Shown in pieces: positions 1-18,166 of a stretch of DNA of 64,000 bases. The DNA lies in assembly GCA_026413225.1 (NCBI GenBank), contig CM048555.1, positions 75,461,785 through 75,525,784 of the forward strand, written 5' to 3'. This stretch comes from Otis tarda. Its lineage: Eukaryota; Chordata; Aves; Otidiformes; Otididae. Position 1 is the first letter of the stretch, and every line of letters starts with the position of its first letter. A program made the position numbers and the translations under genes. Under the pieces are notes generated by a model. That model was given only the letters and a program-made list of their open reading frames with translations. It made no database searches and had not been told where the DNA came from.

Positions 1-1264
1 TAGATTAATGTAATGAAAAAAAGGCATGACCTGAGAATATGATGATGACGAGGAAAGGAGTGAAAGACTACAAAAGGATGAGTAGGAAAGCAGGAACTGG
101 TATAACGTCACCTTGCACAGTTGTGGGGCCTTGATCACAGGGGTGTGAGGAGTTAGCATTTGAAGAGTAAACATTTTGGAATCCAGAGAAGGGTTTTCTG
201 CTGCTTCAGGGACAGGTAATGGTTCAAAATACTGTGGTTTTTTGATGGCTAGAAAACAAAGGAGATAGTGGAAATAGGATAATTTGTAGTAATTTGTGAG
301 GCAGATACCAGCAAAGCACAATCTAGATCTTTTTTCATAAAGTAGCAAGGAGACTGAGAGTTTAACACATACAGCAAGGAGAAGAAATGAGGATTTGAGT
401 GGCATTTGTATCCAGGGTCAGAAGCCGGATGTTAACGAATAGTTGTACCTTACTATGTATGCTAATTAGAGACAGTTTTCTCCAGAGTAATGCCTGAGTT
501 GCAGCCCTGTAGCGATTTCCTTATGCCAGAGGGTTCGCTTGTCATTCTCTTTTTATGGCTGAGGAAATTGAAGTGTGGAAAATAAGTAACTTGTTTAAAG
601 TCACAAGTAAATAATAACTTGTATTAGAGCTCTGCTTCACGTCAAGTCAAAGCATTCCTTGCTGGTGCTGCTTCTTTGGAAGGCGAGTTGGATGGTGAAG
701 ATGTTTTCTTCCTTTTAAAAGTCAGGCTACCAGTGCTTGAATGAATACTGGCATTTACTGAAAGTGACCTGAAGTTTTGAAATAACTTTGTAGTTCGAGG
801 ACACTTTCTTCAGAAGTTACTCACGTGTATAAGGTTTTACAGAGTTGATTTGGTGATTCCCTGCCATCCCAGAAAAGTGGTTTGTTTTCAAGCCAGTCTG
901 AAAGGCTGCAGTATACATGTTTATACTTTGACTCCTAAGTTCTGTTTGATTGTAGATGGCTGTTGGCAGTTGAGTATTATGTTTGTCAGACTTCATAATG
1001 GGGAGTTAGTGATAATTCACTGCATCCTGTCAGAAAGCTTCGTCATTTAGGGTAAAAAAAAAATAATTTAAAGCTTTTGGTGTTAAATTTCTTTCTTAAT
1101 AGAGATCACATTACTGTCAGTGAAAGTTACTCACTGTGTTTAAATTGTTTTTATTTCTTTTACAATTAGTTGTATGTAAATCAGCCTCAGTAACCACCTC
1201 AGACTGCCTCCAAATGTACATGGTGTTCTAATTTGTTCTGCCAAAAATACATAATTCTGCTCAT

Positions 1265-1313
1265 AAAAAAAAAAAAAACCAAACAAAAACAAACAAAAAA
1301 AAAACCAAAAAAA
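1265..1313. repeat. A-rich low-complexity run
   Basis: Long A runs broken by single or double C. No attached element is recognisable. Confidence 0.8.
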
Positions 1314-3427
1314 CCCCACAACTCCAAACAATTAGCTTGCTTCTGTCCTCATTCCAGGTCAACTTGCTTTTTTTCACTTTCTCATGCCCAATTGTCTTCC
1401 TCTCTTTTTCCAAAATCCCTCTTCCTTTCAGTGCCATTCGCAGTTTACTGCTTTGTCTGGATCCTTGGCAGCCTACCCAGCACTTCTGATTTCTGCAGTA
1501 TTGCTCCTTCTTTCTACTTCTGTATCTTCAAAGGCATCACAGACTCAAGCACACCCTTGAGGTGTTTATATTGTGTAAGATTTTTGGAGTTGAAATTCTT
1601 TACGCTTTGTTTACAAAAACTTCCTGACTTCTGCTGTATATTCTGTGTGCTGTGTAGCTCAGAAGGGCTAAACATAATATACAAGATCTGGTAATAGGCA
1701 TCTCACCCAAGCAGAGAGAAAATAAAATTATCCCTGAAAACTCAAATGAAGAAGAGAAGAAGGACAACTGATTAAGGATTATCTTAAAACCAAAAAGCAT
1801 AGGCTGGACAGAAGTCAAGAGTTTACTTGAAGTTGTGTACATTTTCTCATTCTCTTTTATTCTACTTATGCAATTTCCTACATCTGGTCTCAAATCAGCT
1901 AGAATAAAAAATGAGTGTTTATTTTTACTGGATTTGTGACTGCTTCATGCAGATACCTGGTTCACCAAAACATTAAGGAGAATAGGATACCTTGTTGGAA
2001 GTGGGAAATACTGTCTGCTAAACCGATGCTCCAGCCTTACAAGTGATTGAGTTAAATTAGAATGTATCTGATCCTTTGACTCCTTTTATAAAAACACAAA
2101 ATAAAATCAGCTCCACAGGTATATTACGTTTCCATAGTTTTAGTTTACATTTAAAAATTTAAAAGCTGAACTTCCTATTTAATGGTGTAGGACTTGGAAT
2201 TTTTTCAGTCACTCTTTTACATGATAATTAAATGGAGAAATGTTTCTAGTCATTACAATTTTGTCTAAGACTGTTTCAAAGAAGAGCTGAAGAGCTTCAT
2301 AATGCAACAAATGTTTTGAAACTGATACAAACAAATCAAGAATGATGCTTTTGTTAGCTGAGTCTTTGATTTGTTCCTATTATATCAGTGGTTAAGTAAG
2401 ATAATTTTTCCTCCTTTAGATTCTTCTTTGTTTAGCAGTAAAGCTGCAATCTTGCATTTGTACCATCAGTGCTGTTTATATTCATGATGCAGTTGCAGCA
2501 TTTTAGTTTTCCATCAAAATTAAAATTCTCGAAGAATACAAATTGAAGGGAAGCTGCCTTGTTCTAAACAGTAATGTGTATTTGGAAATAAGCTGTCACT
2601 TAGGAGCTGATTCAAAACATCGTAAATTTACTGAAACTGTTTGAATGAGCCTTGGATCAGATTCTTTATGAACAGCTTGGAAAAAAAAATTAACAAAAGG
2701 AAATCATGCTACACCTCCTTATACAACAAGGCAGTTAACATACAGACATCACTGTAAAGATGTCTACAAAATTGGTGTTTGTATTCAGTGACTCTTCTGC
2801 CAACATCTGTTAGATTTGCCAGTGGCAATATTACGGGTCAAGTGCAGCATTACAGGAAGGGGCAGGCTGCCAGTGTCTCTTCTGAACTAATACTGTTTAA
2901 AAAGCAGAGTGGAAGTGCTGCTGTGCTCGGGAAGCAACATACATCAGTCTTACAGACAGGTTAGGGTCTAACATTTGTGGTTATCAAGAAGCTTTTTACT
3001 TCACTTGCCACTACCAGGTTTTACCAGGGATCTTTTGCGCTTGAAAATTGCTGGCGATTATTAACAGGTGGTTTTTTTTTTTTTAGACAGTTGTGTGGGT
3101 AGATGCGTTGTCATCGGTGACTTTCATGACATCCTTTGGTATAAATGTTCAATCCATCATAGCATCTGATAGACTTCAACTGCAATGGAACACGATTCAA
3201 TCTTATTAATAGAACATACAAGTTAGCACACAGAGCTCCTGTTAAAAACAAAGTTGGTTTTTTTTTTTCATTAAAGCCTTTTACTCAGTAGAAGTATTTT
3301 CAGAGTCTATATTCTGAAGTTTGACTTCTTTCATTAACTGCATGTAATTGTAAGCAAATCCTGCATTTGAAAGACTGGCTTCAATATAATTTTAAAAAGA
3401 AAGCTTGCTATCGGCTATGCAGGTTAT

Positions 3428-3545
3428 TTATATAGTTGTGTGTGTATTTGTATATATCTGTATATACGTTTCAACAGTATATTTTAAAAAGTCTGGAAAT
3501 ACAGTATCGTATATGTTACGTGTGTGTATGTGTATATATGTAATT
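3428..3545. repeat. TG/TA-rich low-complexity stretch
   Basis: Alternating purine-pyrimidine tracts (tgtgtgtat, tatatatctgtatata, tgtgtgtatgtgtatatatg). This is degenerate microsatellite sequence. Confidence 0.7.
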
Positions 3546-6500
3546 TATACAGCGTGGATATAGGTTTTTAGAGTTACTTGCACGCTCCTGAAAACAGTTT
3601 TGTTTATGTTTGTATGAAATGTTTATGTACAGTATAAACTCAAGTATTAACATTTAGGGTCTACACTAGACAGTATCCTAGCTGAATAAAGTGCCTACCG
3701 TGAAATGCAGGTTACTGACAGTGCCGTGGATTATAGAACCTAACACTGAGCTGATAGTCTCGTAAAGAGAAACAGGAACTTGTAAAAAGCAGCACAAAAT
3801 GGCAGAGTTTTGGAGACCTACTAAATACTATTTGAGCCCACTGGCTTTTCTTTTTCATTTTTAATGGTATTGGTTTCACATGGACCCTTTGTAATCTTGT
3901 AGTGAGGCTTTGAGAGCAGCTGTAAGTCTGCTGCAGCCGTCCCCTGTGTGGCAGACTATTGATTACCAATTTGATGTGCAGCTGCTTTTTGCAAGTCAAA
4001 TAATGCAATGTTCACTCAGTTTAGGTAAAGTACATTTTTCCCCACCCAGATGAGCAGAATATCTTAAGTCTGTTGGTGACACTTGAACATTTTTTTTTTT
4101 TTTTGAGATAACACTTCGAACTCCAAGTCCAAGAAATGCAATGTCCTGTAGTTTCTAGAATTAGATGAAATATGGCACTTTCTACCAATGATTTTCTAGG
4201 AGTCTTTAAAAAGATACGATATATTGTTATTTGGTATGTATCTGGTAAACATTCTGTATGCACTGAAGTAGTTTGGCATTTTACATACCAAATTTGTTAT
4301 ATTTTTGTATGTTATTTGATCTGCAAGCCTCTGAGGTCAGTCTCTCATGGTAAAATCTAGTAGTGTATGTTTAGGTGGCCAAAGAAGAAGAGGCCTTGTT
4401 GTTCTATTCTTAGCATGTTTATGTTTATGCTTTTTTTTGTAAAAATAAGATGCTAAGAGTTCTTCTCCAAATGTGTGTCATATGTGATGTTTTGCATAAT
4501 GGCTAAAATAGCCTGGTGCTGAAATAAGGTGAAAAAAATAGATAGGAAGATGTTTAAAAAGGATTTCAACCTTCAGTACTTGAGATTTAAGTTCTTTGAG
4601 ATAGAAATGTCTCCTACTACAGTGTCATGTGTTCTCCAAGAGCCTTGGAGATCTGGTGTGTTGTGAAAGCAGAGTAGTCACTTTGAGATCAAAGACCAGC
4701 AGAAAGACCTGTCCAAGCAGTTGTGATTGGAAAGGGCATCAGCTCATTGAAGAGGGTATGAAAAAGGCTTTCAACAAGCAGTGTGCTGTTGCTTCACCTG
4801 GAAGTAATTCTGAAGGCATAGCTATTATGCAGATGGGCTACGTAATCATTTGGTAACAGAGGGGAAGCCAACTCATGCCCTGTGCTTCAGCTTTTGTCTC
4901 CGATCCGTTCTTCCCAAAAAGCACAATTGTGGTCTCACGAAGGCAGGAACGGCTGTTGAAGGTGCATCGCTAACTCTGCTCGTTCTCTATCCAGTTTTGC
5001 CCGTTGCGTTTCCTCACGAGAGATCATGAAAGAATATTGTCTGACTGCCGCGTACTTGGGCTGATCTGAGATCTCTAGCTTGCTTGTTAAATGTATTATC
5101 TCACTCAAATTGACATGAGTTGATGTCTTTGTAATAAAAATGTGCTAGAATTTAGTGAATGTTGCAGCAATTAAGTTCATTATGGAAAATGACAAAACCC
5201 ATATATACTCCCTGTTTCTCTCATACATCCACCACTGAGTGTGCTGCTGCAAGTGATCAGTAAATTACTCCTATGCATGGTTGTTTTTTGAAAAGAGTAT
5301 TTAATTTCCCAGAACTGTTCGCATCTATGCTGGATTTCAGTTTCACATGTTAAACTCAGATTTAGTTTAAGTTTTGATTTTACTCATTGACAAGTTTGTT
5401 GAACTTCCTTGTGTGCGTTTAATATATGTAAGAAGTGAGAATATAATTGATACAAATAATTCTAAAATACAGAAACTATGACTGATATTTTTTTTAATCT
5501 GTACGTGGTATTATTAACGGTTACCAATACTGAATGTTTCTAAGTTTAAATTTCCTGCTATTATCTTCTGCCTTTTTGGCATGCTGTAATCACATGGCCA
5601 GTTGCAAAAAGCAGTAACATAATTTAATTACCAAATTAATGTGAAATAATACACAGTCACAGAAGATTACATTTTTGGCAATACATTTCCTTGCTAACTG
5701 GTCCGTAATCGTAGATAACTGCCTGTGGAAATGGCTAGTGTCAGCATTAAGCCATAGCTGAGAAATATTTGTCCTTTTATTGAACACATTCTCAAGCTTC
5801 CCAGTACTTTTCCGTCTCCTCCTAGTGCCAAGCCATAACCCAGATGGGCCCAAAACAGTAGTGTAATGGGTCCAGACCGGCGCTCTTAGAGTCCAAATTA
5901 CAGACCTGACTGGCTGAGTTCGTAAAATATGCATGATTATGAAGTGAAAAGCTGCTTCCCAAATGAAACACTGTGATTTTAAACCACAAATATCTGAGCT
6001 GCTTCAGCTGTCTTTTAGCCTCTGTTTAATGCAGCCCTTAAAGTAGTGGCAGCTCGCTCTCTGCACGTATGAAAACACACAACATTGGTCTTTTCCAGTC
6101 TCGGAGAGGAGGGAATGAAGGGCCTGGCTGGGACATGAGCCTGAATGAGCCATCGTAAGCTCTAAGCTACTTTAGGTTTTGCCCTTCTCACAACTGCACG
6201 GAGGACGTTTTCTCTTGCGTCACAGCCATCTAGAGCAGCCCTGGCAGAGGTGGAGGAGAACGTATGTGATACCACTCAGAACAGAGGATGTGGCTAGTCA
6301 GAGAGGACCAGGGTATCGTAAAGAACTTGAAGATCTTGAGGCTTGAAGTAACAAGTGCTGTGAGTTGGAGAAAGAAATCTGACTGTAAACTTGGGTGTGT
6401 GACAGATACACATGCTTCGGGGAGGAGGATTCAGATTGATGCGTTAGTCAAAGGATCAGCTGGCAGTATTGATGATGGCTGTGCAGAAATGTCACATGTC

Positions 6501-6559
6501 GTATGAGACTTCATTAGGAGAGACTTCCACACAGCTGCTGACAAGTGGCAGCGTTACTA

Positions 6560-6940
6560 TAACACAGTGGGGAGGGAGACCTCCAGTAGCACGCTGGGTG
6601 CAGTTGTGATCACCCATGGAAGAACTGAGATAGACTTTAAGCGCATTGGAGAAGTGTTAGACTGATCAAGGGGGTAGAAGGGCATCATCCTAGATGAGAC
6701 TAGAAGAACCAGGCTTGTGAAGTTTAGCCAGACACTGAGAGGGAATGTGATCGTTGTCTATAAATGCATTTGGATTGTAAACATCAAGGAGCAAAAGTAG
6801 AGTTTAAGCAAATGGGCAACACTGGCACCAGAACAAATGGATACAAGCTGAGTTGTGGATAAATAGAGACTGGAAATTAGAAGAAATCTCTGTATCATTG
6901 GAGCTGTGAGATTTTGGACCAATTTTCTTTTAGGAGTTAA
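6560..6940 (+). mobile_element. Old, diverged CR1-type LINE fragment
   Basis: The stretch gactagaagaaccaggcttg, then tctataaatgcatttgga, then ggcaacactggcaccagaac and actggaaattagaagaaatc follows, in order, the well-known 3' ORF2/UTR region of ancient amniote CR1-like LINEs. These relics usually read 'actagaagaac...tataaatacatc...ggcacaagaacaaatgg...ggaaattagaagaag'. It is + oriented, 5' truncated and heavily mutated, so it is an old insertion in the CTBP1 intron. Boundaries are approximate and the identification rests on remembered family pattern. Confidence 0.65.
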
Positions 6941-8140
6941 TAGGACAAATAGAAACTAAGGGCATTTAGGTGGGCACTCAAGTTATAAGAGGGACTGTTT
7001 CTTGTGTAGACTGCCCCTGGCATAGACATGGGCTTGGACTTGGTGGACTTGGTCCGTACTAGCTGTAATGTCGCTGTAGAAGCAAAACCAATAAAGTGCT
7101 TTGGTTTTTTTTAACCCTATATAACAACTCAAGGAAACACATTCTGATGGGTGTAGTCTTTCTGATTGGTGACTGCTAGATGTAATCTCCAAAGAACTTG
7201 TGTGTACCATTAAAATCAAGGAGTTTTGTGTGTGTTTAATTGTCTGTAAGATCAGAGCCTACAGCTGTTCCTTGAATTATGTTGTAGCCGCATTCTTTAA
7301 GGTTGTGTAATTTCTAATTTTTTTTCAGTTCTTACTCTTACAAGTAAATTTGAATTCTGCTCAAAGGATTCTGATCTTCATCTGACTTAGAACTGGGGTT
7401 ATCAATGCAGAAACACTTGTTGAAAAAGCATAAATCATTTATCATTTTGTGAGGTATTCAGGAAGAAGCAGTTTTCTTTCATTTTTATGGAGTTTATTTT
7501 ATTTTCTTTTAAAATTTTTATTCATTTATTTTAATTTTTAAAATTACTGTTGCAAGACTGTAGTTTTTTTTTTTTTTAAATCCGTGTTGTTTATTGTTAC
7601 TTGCCTTGCAGTTCCCTAGAAGACCCTCGTATGAGCAGAAATAACTTAGATGACAGAATCTGTACATGTGTCTCAGCCAAAGGTCTGTTGAATAAGGAAT
7701 TTAGAGCCTCTGCAGAACTTTTATGTGGAGTGCGTCATAGGAGCCTCTTGAAGTCGTTACAGCTGGCTTAGATGTTGAAATTATTTGCGTGTGTTTTGTA
7801 TCTTGTAGAACGATCAGGATATTAGGTAGTGCATTGAAGGTGCAAACACAGAGAAGTGTTTCGAAGAAATGAAATAATTCAATTTGCATATAAAGAGAGT
7901 AAAATATTTTCTGCTTCCTGAACAGTGAACTCGTATCAGCTGTGTATCATGCAGTGTCACTGTTTGGTAGCAGAAATTGAAACTCCTGGGCACGGTGTGC
8001 TAGGCTCTCTTCCCTTTCTCCACACCCCTTTCTTTCAACCTTTCTTGAGTGGGTTGGATGTACTCTAATATAATTTAAAAGATACTTAGACCTTTCAGAT
8101 CCCGTCAATTTATTTTTACTTTTTTGATGCTTGCTCACAA

Positions 8141-8172
8141 GTTTTTTGTTGTTTTGTTTTGTTTTGTTTTTT
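8141..8172. repeat. TTTTG-type simple repeat
   Basis: Several TTTTG units in a row, about 730 nt upstream of the first visible exon. Confidence 0.75.
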
Positions 8173-8901
8173 CTTTTGCAACTTTTCTACTGTGGTACAA
8201 TTTCTTAGAGGTGCTGTTTTTTTTTTCTGGATAATGTCTAGTTTGGCATCCCAGTTATACCAATTTATGCGACATCTAGTTTTCCATCAGTGAGAGCTGA
8301 GGAAGTTGCAGTATCAGTAAACTAAGAGACAAACACTTTGTTCTTATGTATGAATTGACAGATTTCAGTTTCTGCTGTCTGAGGGTTTTGTAATGATCAC
8401 TGAATGTTTTCTATTCAGGTATCAAGTGGTTTAATGGCACAGTGAATGTCTGTACCACTGCGTGTGTGGTGAAGAGATGCTGCTCTGTGACTCCATTCAA
8501 AACTGAGTGTCAGCTGGCTGAGCACAGAAATACTTACTGTTTAAAGAGAGTGCTTGCTCCTGTGTTGTTTCATCTGCATGTGCAGATGCAGTCCAGTGAT
8601 GCTTGTACTTAGGATTCGATGTTGCGGAGCATCTCCTGCGAAACGAGGAGAGTTTTCCCTCTTAATAAGAGCACAAATATAGGTCACTTAGTTCTTCTAA
8701 AGCTAATCTCATCATGCTAGAACGGATACATCAGATGAAAGACTAACGAGACTGAAAGATATTTGGAGAAATAACCTTTAAAACAAAAGACTTGGATTAA
8801 TGCTTTTACAATCTTTATGCGTGGAAAATATGTATATGTGATTAAACTGAGATCTTATGAAATAAAAAAATAAGTGCGTTTTTTTTCCATTTTATTTGTA
8901 G

Positions 8902-13275
<4,374 letters not shown>

Positions 13276-14142
13276 TGAAAAAAAAATGATGAAGATTTGA
13301 GCTATAAAAACTGAATGCTTAGTTCACTCCTTACCGTGTCAGGCATTCTCTATAACACCACTTCGTTCCTGATGTTTATGTGCCTCGTGTTTTCCCCTTA
13401 GACATCACCATTTTGCTCAGACAACTTTTTTTTGTTGCTGATATTCTCTGAATTCTTTGAGCTTCCATACATCTTTCTGCTGTTACATTGCCTGGTTTCA
13501 GGCGCGCTGGTTGTAAGAGGAGCAAACACCATTGCTTCCCTTTTGTAGGACAAGGATCCTGCTGCTTCAGCCCACTGTTGCATGTATATGTTGTATTTCT
13601 CATCCATTGTCATACCTGGGTCTGTTTGTGCTTTTTCCCTTTTACTGTTTTTTAACATATCTGAAAAGTCTTGGCTGCAGTAAGAGCCTACAGCACAAGT
13701 TATTTCATGTGTTTGGTTGAGCTGCATCTGAATTTATATTTCAGCTCAAATGAGAGGAAAAATATATGCAAGAAAATTTGAAATGTTTCCAGACCTAATA
13801 AAATCACCTGCTTACCTCTCTGAATGGCCCTAAATGTGTTTCAGCATTTAACAGATGGACAGGCTTGCTTGAGATGAATTAATTACTGTCTGTTACAGAA
13901 GTAGAGAAGAAAAACAAGCAAGTCAGTTTCTATATAAAAAATATTCAGTCATGTATTTGTCTTATGAAAGATCTGATAGATTGTGGATGTAAGTGCTGTG
14001 GTATTCATCAACCAGAATTAATAATATGATTTTGACAAGACGACATCATACTTAAATGACTGTTTGGTTACACACTGCTGTCAAATAACTCAAGCCACAA
14101 ACTCTTACTTTTGGAAGCTGAAAATAGCCTGGCATTACAGAG

Positions 14143-14160
14143 TACTCATTTAAATGAGTA
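14143..14160. repeat. 18-bp perfect palindrome
   Basis: TACTCATTTAAATGAGTA reads the same on both strands. It lies mid-intron. The centre is TTTAAA and each arm carries a TGAGTA/TACTCA element. Confidence 0.9.
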
Positions 14161-16968
14161 TGCAAGGCAGCAAAAACATCTTCACAGTCAAAGAATTGCC
14201 TTTAAAATATGACTTTCAAGAAGTTAGTCATGAAGTTGCTTCCTCAAATCAATACCTGTGTAATTATGCACCTCATTTTATTAAAGACACAATAGTTGTT
14301 GTGCTCACAGTCACAGCATCTGTACATAAATAACAGACAATCACCTGCAGTGCTTTAAAAATGGAAATGCATATCTAGTTTTGAAACTTAAGCCTTGGCT
14401 CACATGCTATGCGCGTATTTGCTGGAGATAGCTGTCGTGTTGGCATTGCGGTTTTTGTATTCCACAAATTCCAGACTTAGGAGGAAAAAAAAAAAAAGTC
14501 ATTTATTATTGACTTCCTTAAGTGAATTTTGTTTGTGTTGGTTTTGTTGTGAATGGTTGAAAAGTATAGAAAAAATAAATGGATTATCAGATTGCCAATA
14601 TGTGTGTAAAGCTACGTAAAACGCTCTGTTTTGGTTTTAGTTTTAAAAAGCAAGCCTTTTGTGTGCATAGTATATTAAAAGGCTGGTAAAATCTGATTTT
14701 AAAGGTACACATCTGTTACAGTTATTAACCAATAATTTTCTGTAGCCTCTTATTGTTCCCGTTTCTTTTCCTACAATAAGAATATTCACAGTTTCAAGGA
14801 AAATTGAGTTTTAAAGTCAATTTTGAATGTTTTTTTTTGTGCATGTATGTGAATAGGCACAACATGTTGATTCTGACCTGTTCTAACAAACTCCTGTGTA
14901 GCTAAGTATTGACAAAGAGTAAAAATGAAGTCTTAGAAGACCGGGAAATAGAGCTGTACTGGACTTTACGTTTGAGCACTTCAGGCGCTTAGGCTACAGT
15001 ATATGCTCTTTTCTGGTAAAGATCACTGCAAGAGGCCTACCTGTCTCTAGTTTTAGACTAAAATCTGTATTTACAGCCACCTTCAACAGGCTGTTGCCCT
15101 TAAGTTACGTTTCTCTACTGGTGGCCTCTTCCCACATCTGTAATTTTGCATCCGTTTATTATTTTATTATTTAGACAAATCATCATCAACAGTGAGGAAC
15201 CACTAAGAGGCTGTGAAGTGAATGTATTGCACACAAACAACTCTCATCATCTGTTACTGAGTCCTTCTTTTCCCTAGTTCTGTGTATCATTGCTGTTTCT
15301 GTCCTCTCTTGTTAACGTGCGTCTGGGATCATATCATATCTCAACCACAGCTGTGTTTCTCTATTCTTGTCTTTAACTTACGGTCTTTTTGGCAGTAGGT
15401 TGCTTAAATTCATGGCTTTGCTGCTGCAACAGCTAAGTCCAGACCTTCTTCACATCTGTTCCTGGGCTTTTGTTTTGCCAAAGAGAAACACCCTAGCTCT
15501 TGCCTGTATCTGTGCTAGGGAATGCCGATGTCATTCCCTCTGAAGCTTCAGCTACTCACTTCCTTATCCACTGGTCTCGCCAAGTTTCGTGACTCACTTG
15601 CCTTTTTGTTTCCATCACCCACTCTCTTTTCTTTGCCTCCTCTCATGCATATTCCTGCTTTGACACTTAGTCTGTCCTGTTTAATCCTATTACTCCATGC
15701 TCCTCCTTTAAAGTGAACCCGATCTCTCATCCTCTGCTTGTATTGAGCTTGAAGATAAGCAGAGACTCAGCAGCATAATGCCTCCTCCATGTGCTTGTTG
15801 GATACCATCCGTCATTGTTTTGTTGTTTGGTTTGCCTCTGAGCTCCTTAGGGCAGAGCCTGTGTTTCTTTCTGTCTTTATGAAGTGTGTGATTCTTTGAG
15901 CCTTACATAAATAATACTACCACACCATTAAACAGCTGTCTTTGTCACTTTTAATCTTTATTACTATCCAGTGTCCTATGTTTCAAGTGATGCATCGCAA
16001 GCTTGGATAGTAAGCCCTGCGTTTAAAGAGAAGCACGCTACCCTGGCACCTTATATCTAGACATTTAGGGATATTTTTTTTAAAAGGGGAATGTTCATGA
16101 GCATGTCAGTACTTGGACGAATAGATAGCTGGACTTGGTTCTGCTGTGATCATAATTTTACAGCAGTGAAGGCAGTGAAGTCACATTCCTTTCCCCTTCC
16201 TTCCCAGTTCCAAATGCTGGTGACTAATAGCTAATACATTTCCTCACTCAAGAGAGGTGGAATTCCTCCATACACATTTATTTCTGCGTCATAACAAATG
16301 TCATCACTCAGTTTGTCTTTCCTCACCTGCCATATTCTCTGAACAGTCCCATGGTCTTGACTAGATATTGGCCAAAGTACTGATGTACATTATCAGACAA
16401 TATTAAGGCTTAAGAGTTGGGTAGGTGATATTTCCATGCAATAAATGACGTACCCTTAGCAGTCCTACTAATTCTCTTAATGTGCTCAGCAGGAAATGTA
16501 ACAAAATGGCACTCCACATTTCAGAGTTCTCCTACAGGGCGGAAAAATTGCCCACATTCTCCATTACAGTTGCATAGACAGGAAAGAGCTGCTAAGTGAA
16601 AGCACTTTTTCTTTCCATGGAAGTCTGCAGGCAAGTCGTCAACATTTCCACAGTGTCAAGGCATTTTATAAAACATCGTAATACCAGCGTACGATGGTCT
16701 TTGCCCAAGTGCTGGGCAGGGGTCATTGACAGCTGTAGCTACTATGCTGTCACACTCAAATCAGGTCATTGGCAAGGTCCAGGTCAGAGACCTCAGCAAA
16801 CTGGGGGAGTTGGGGGACTTTGGGGGAATATATGGGTCAGGCGGTAACAGGAGACCCAGGCATTTTTGATTAGTCTCTCTTTGCACTTCTGGTGTCACTG
16901 AAATGATACATGTGCTTTGCTAGAGCTTTGTCTAAATCTCTAATTTCTCAGTAGGCTCTCTTACTGTC

Positions 16969-17002
16969 TTTTTTTTGTTTGTTTTTTGTTTTTTTTTTTT
17001 TT
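16969..17002. repeat. T-rich run with GTTT units
   Basis: Mostly T with three single-G interruptions. Low complexity. Confidence 0.8.
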
Positions 17003-18146
17003 GCAATTGTATGCAACATGCATTTCTTGCATTCTGTCCGCACTACAGACCAAGAAGTTCATTTATTACTTTGAACTCCAGAATTTGCCTTCCCTGGAAG
17101 CAGCCGTGAATATTCATAGCAGTTGTCTATGCTTTTAAGACAGAGGTGTCCCAAAGGTGGGATGCTTTGTGTGCTGTTCTGTTGTTCTTGGTGTGCTGAG
17201 GTGGGTTTCGAACCACTCTTCATGCCCAGGAGAGGCTTACGTAATGGAAATTTTTCAGGAAAGGAAAAAACCACCGTAGGTTTGTGGCTGTTCTGTGTTG
17301 TCCAATTGTAGTTAAAAAAGGAATCGGCAAATTAATTGTGTCCACCTATGTATTTGTCTAACAATTAAGACTAAATATGAATTGTGAATTGCAGAAGAGT
17401 TTTATACAATAAAATTATTGGATAGTTCCGACTAGAAGTACATGCATGTGATTCCCAACGGTTTCAGAAGGAAACTTTGTGCATGTTCAAGAAGGCTTTG
17501 GTTTATTAGCCTGGTTAGCAAGGAATGGAAAGTGTAGGTTTAACTGGAGAGTCTACTGTAAGAGATTTCACTGTCATGAGTGCCCTCAGGTGTTTTTGTT
17601 GTAAAGAGTGTAAAAAAGAACAGCTGACAGAATGTTGCATGTGAAAATGAATGGAGCTGGAGTAAAAGTGATACACTTCCTTTAAAAAATACAAAAAAAA
17701 TTGTTTATAGTTGTGTGACTGATTCCTTGAGCTGTGAGCATGCCAAAATTTGAAAATAATACAGTGATTTTGCTGAAAATGGTCTAATTCAAGTTTATAG
17801 AAAACAACTTGAGAAGCAAACAAATAACGTGTGTGCAACTATTGAAATAAAATATTTTGAGGAGTATTTTAACTTGGTGTCCCCAAAGAAAAGCCGACAG
17901 CCCCCATCAGCTTGACATACTGTTTGATATTCCAAGCACATCTGTCACTAAACACTGCAGAATTGCTGTGTTCAGGTTAAATGATGGACAAAAAACCTTT
18001 CTTCCTGTGGCTTCTTAAGTTTATTCAAAGGGAAACTGAAAAGCAGAGGGAAATCCCTTCAAGCACAATTGGAAAGAGATGGGATTTCCCTGTGTTAATT
18101 TGATGCTTTTTTGGACAAACTCAGATGTTACAAAAGAAAACGTGAC

Positions 18147-18166
18147 TTTTTTTTTTTTTTTTTTTT
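18147..18166. repeat. T20 homopolymer
   Basis: Uninterrupted run of 20 T in the CTBP1 intron. It may be length-polymorphic. Confidence 0.9.

Larger units (their letters stand above)
1..8901 (+). other. CTBP1: CTBP1 intron (3' portion) left of first visible exon
   Basis: This is AT-rich, with stops in all frames and no coding exon I can support. It contains an A-rich run (1265-1313), a TG/TA-rich stretch (3428-3545), T runs near 4091 and 7566, a TTTTG-type run (8141-8172) and one old CR1 LINE fragment (about 6560-6940). The intron begins upstream of the window, so its full length is unknown. I see no alternative first exon with a CpG-rich promoter here. Confidence 0.85.
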
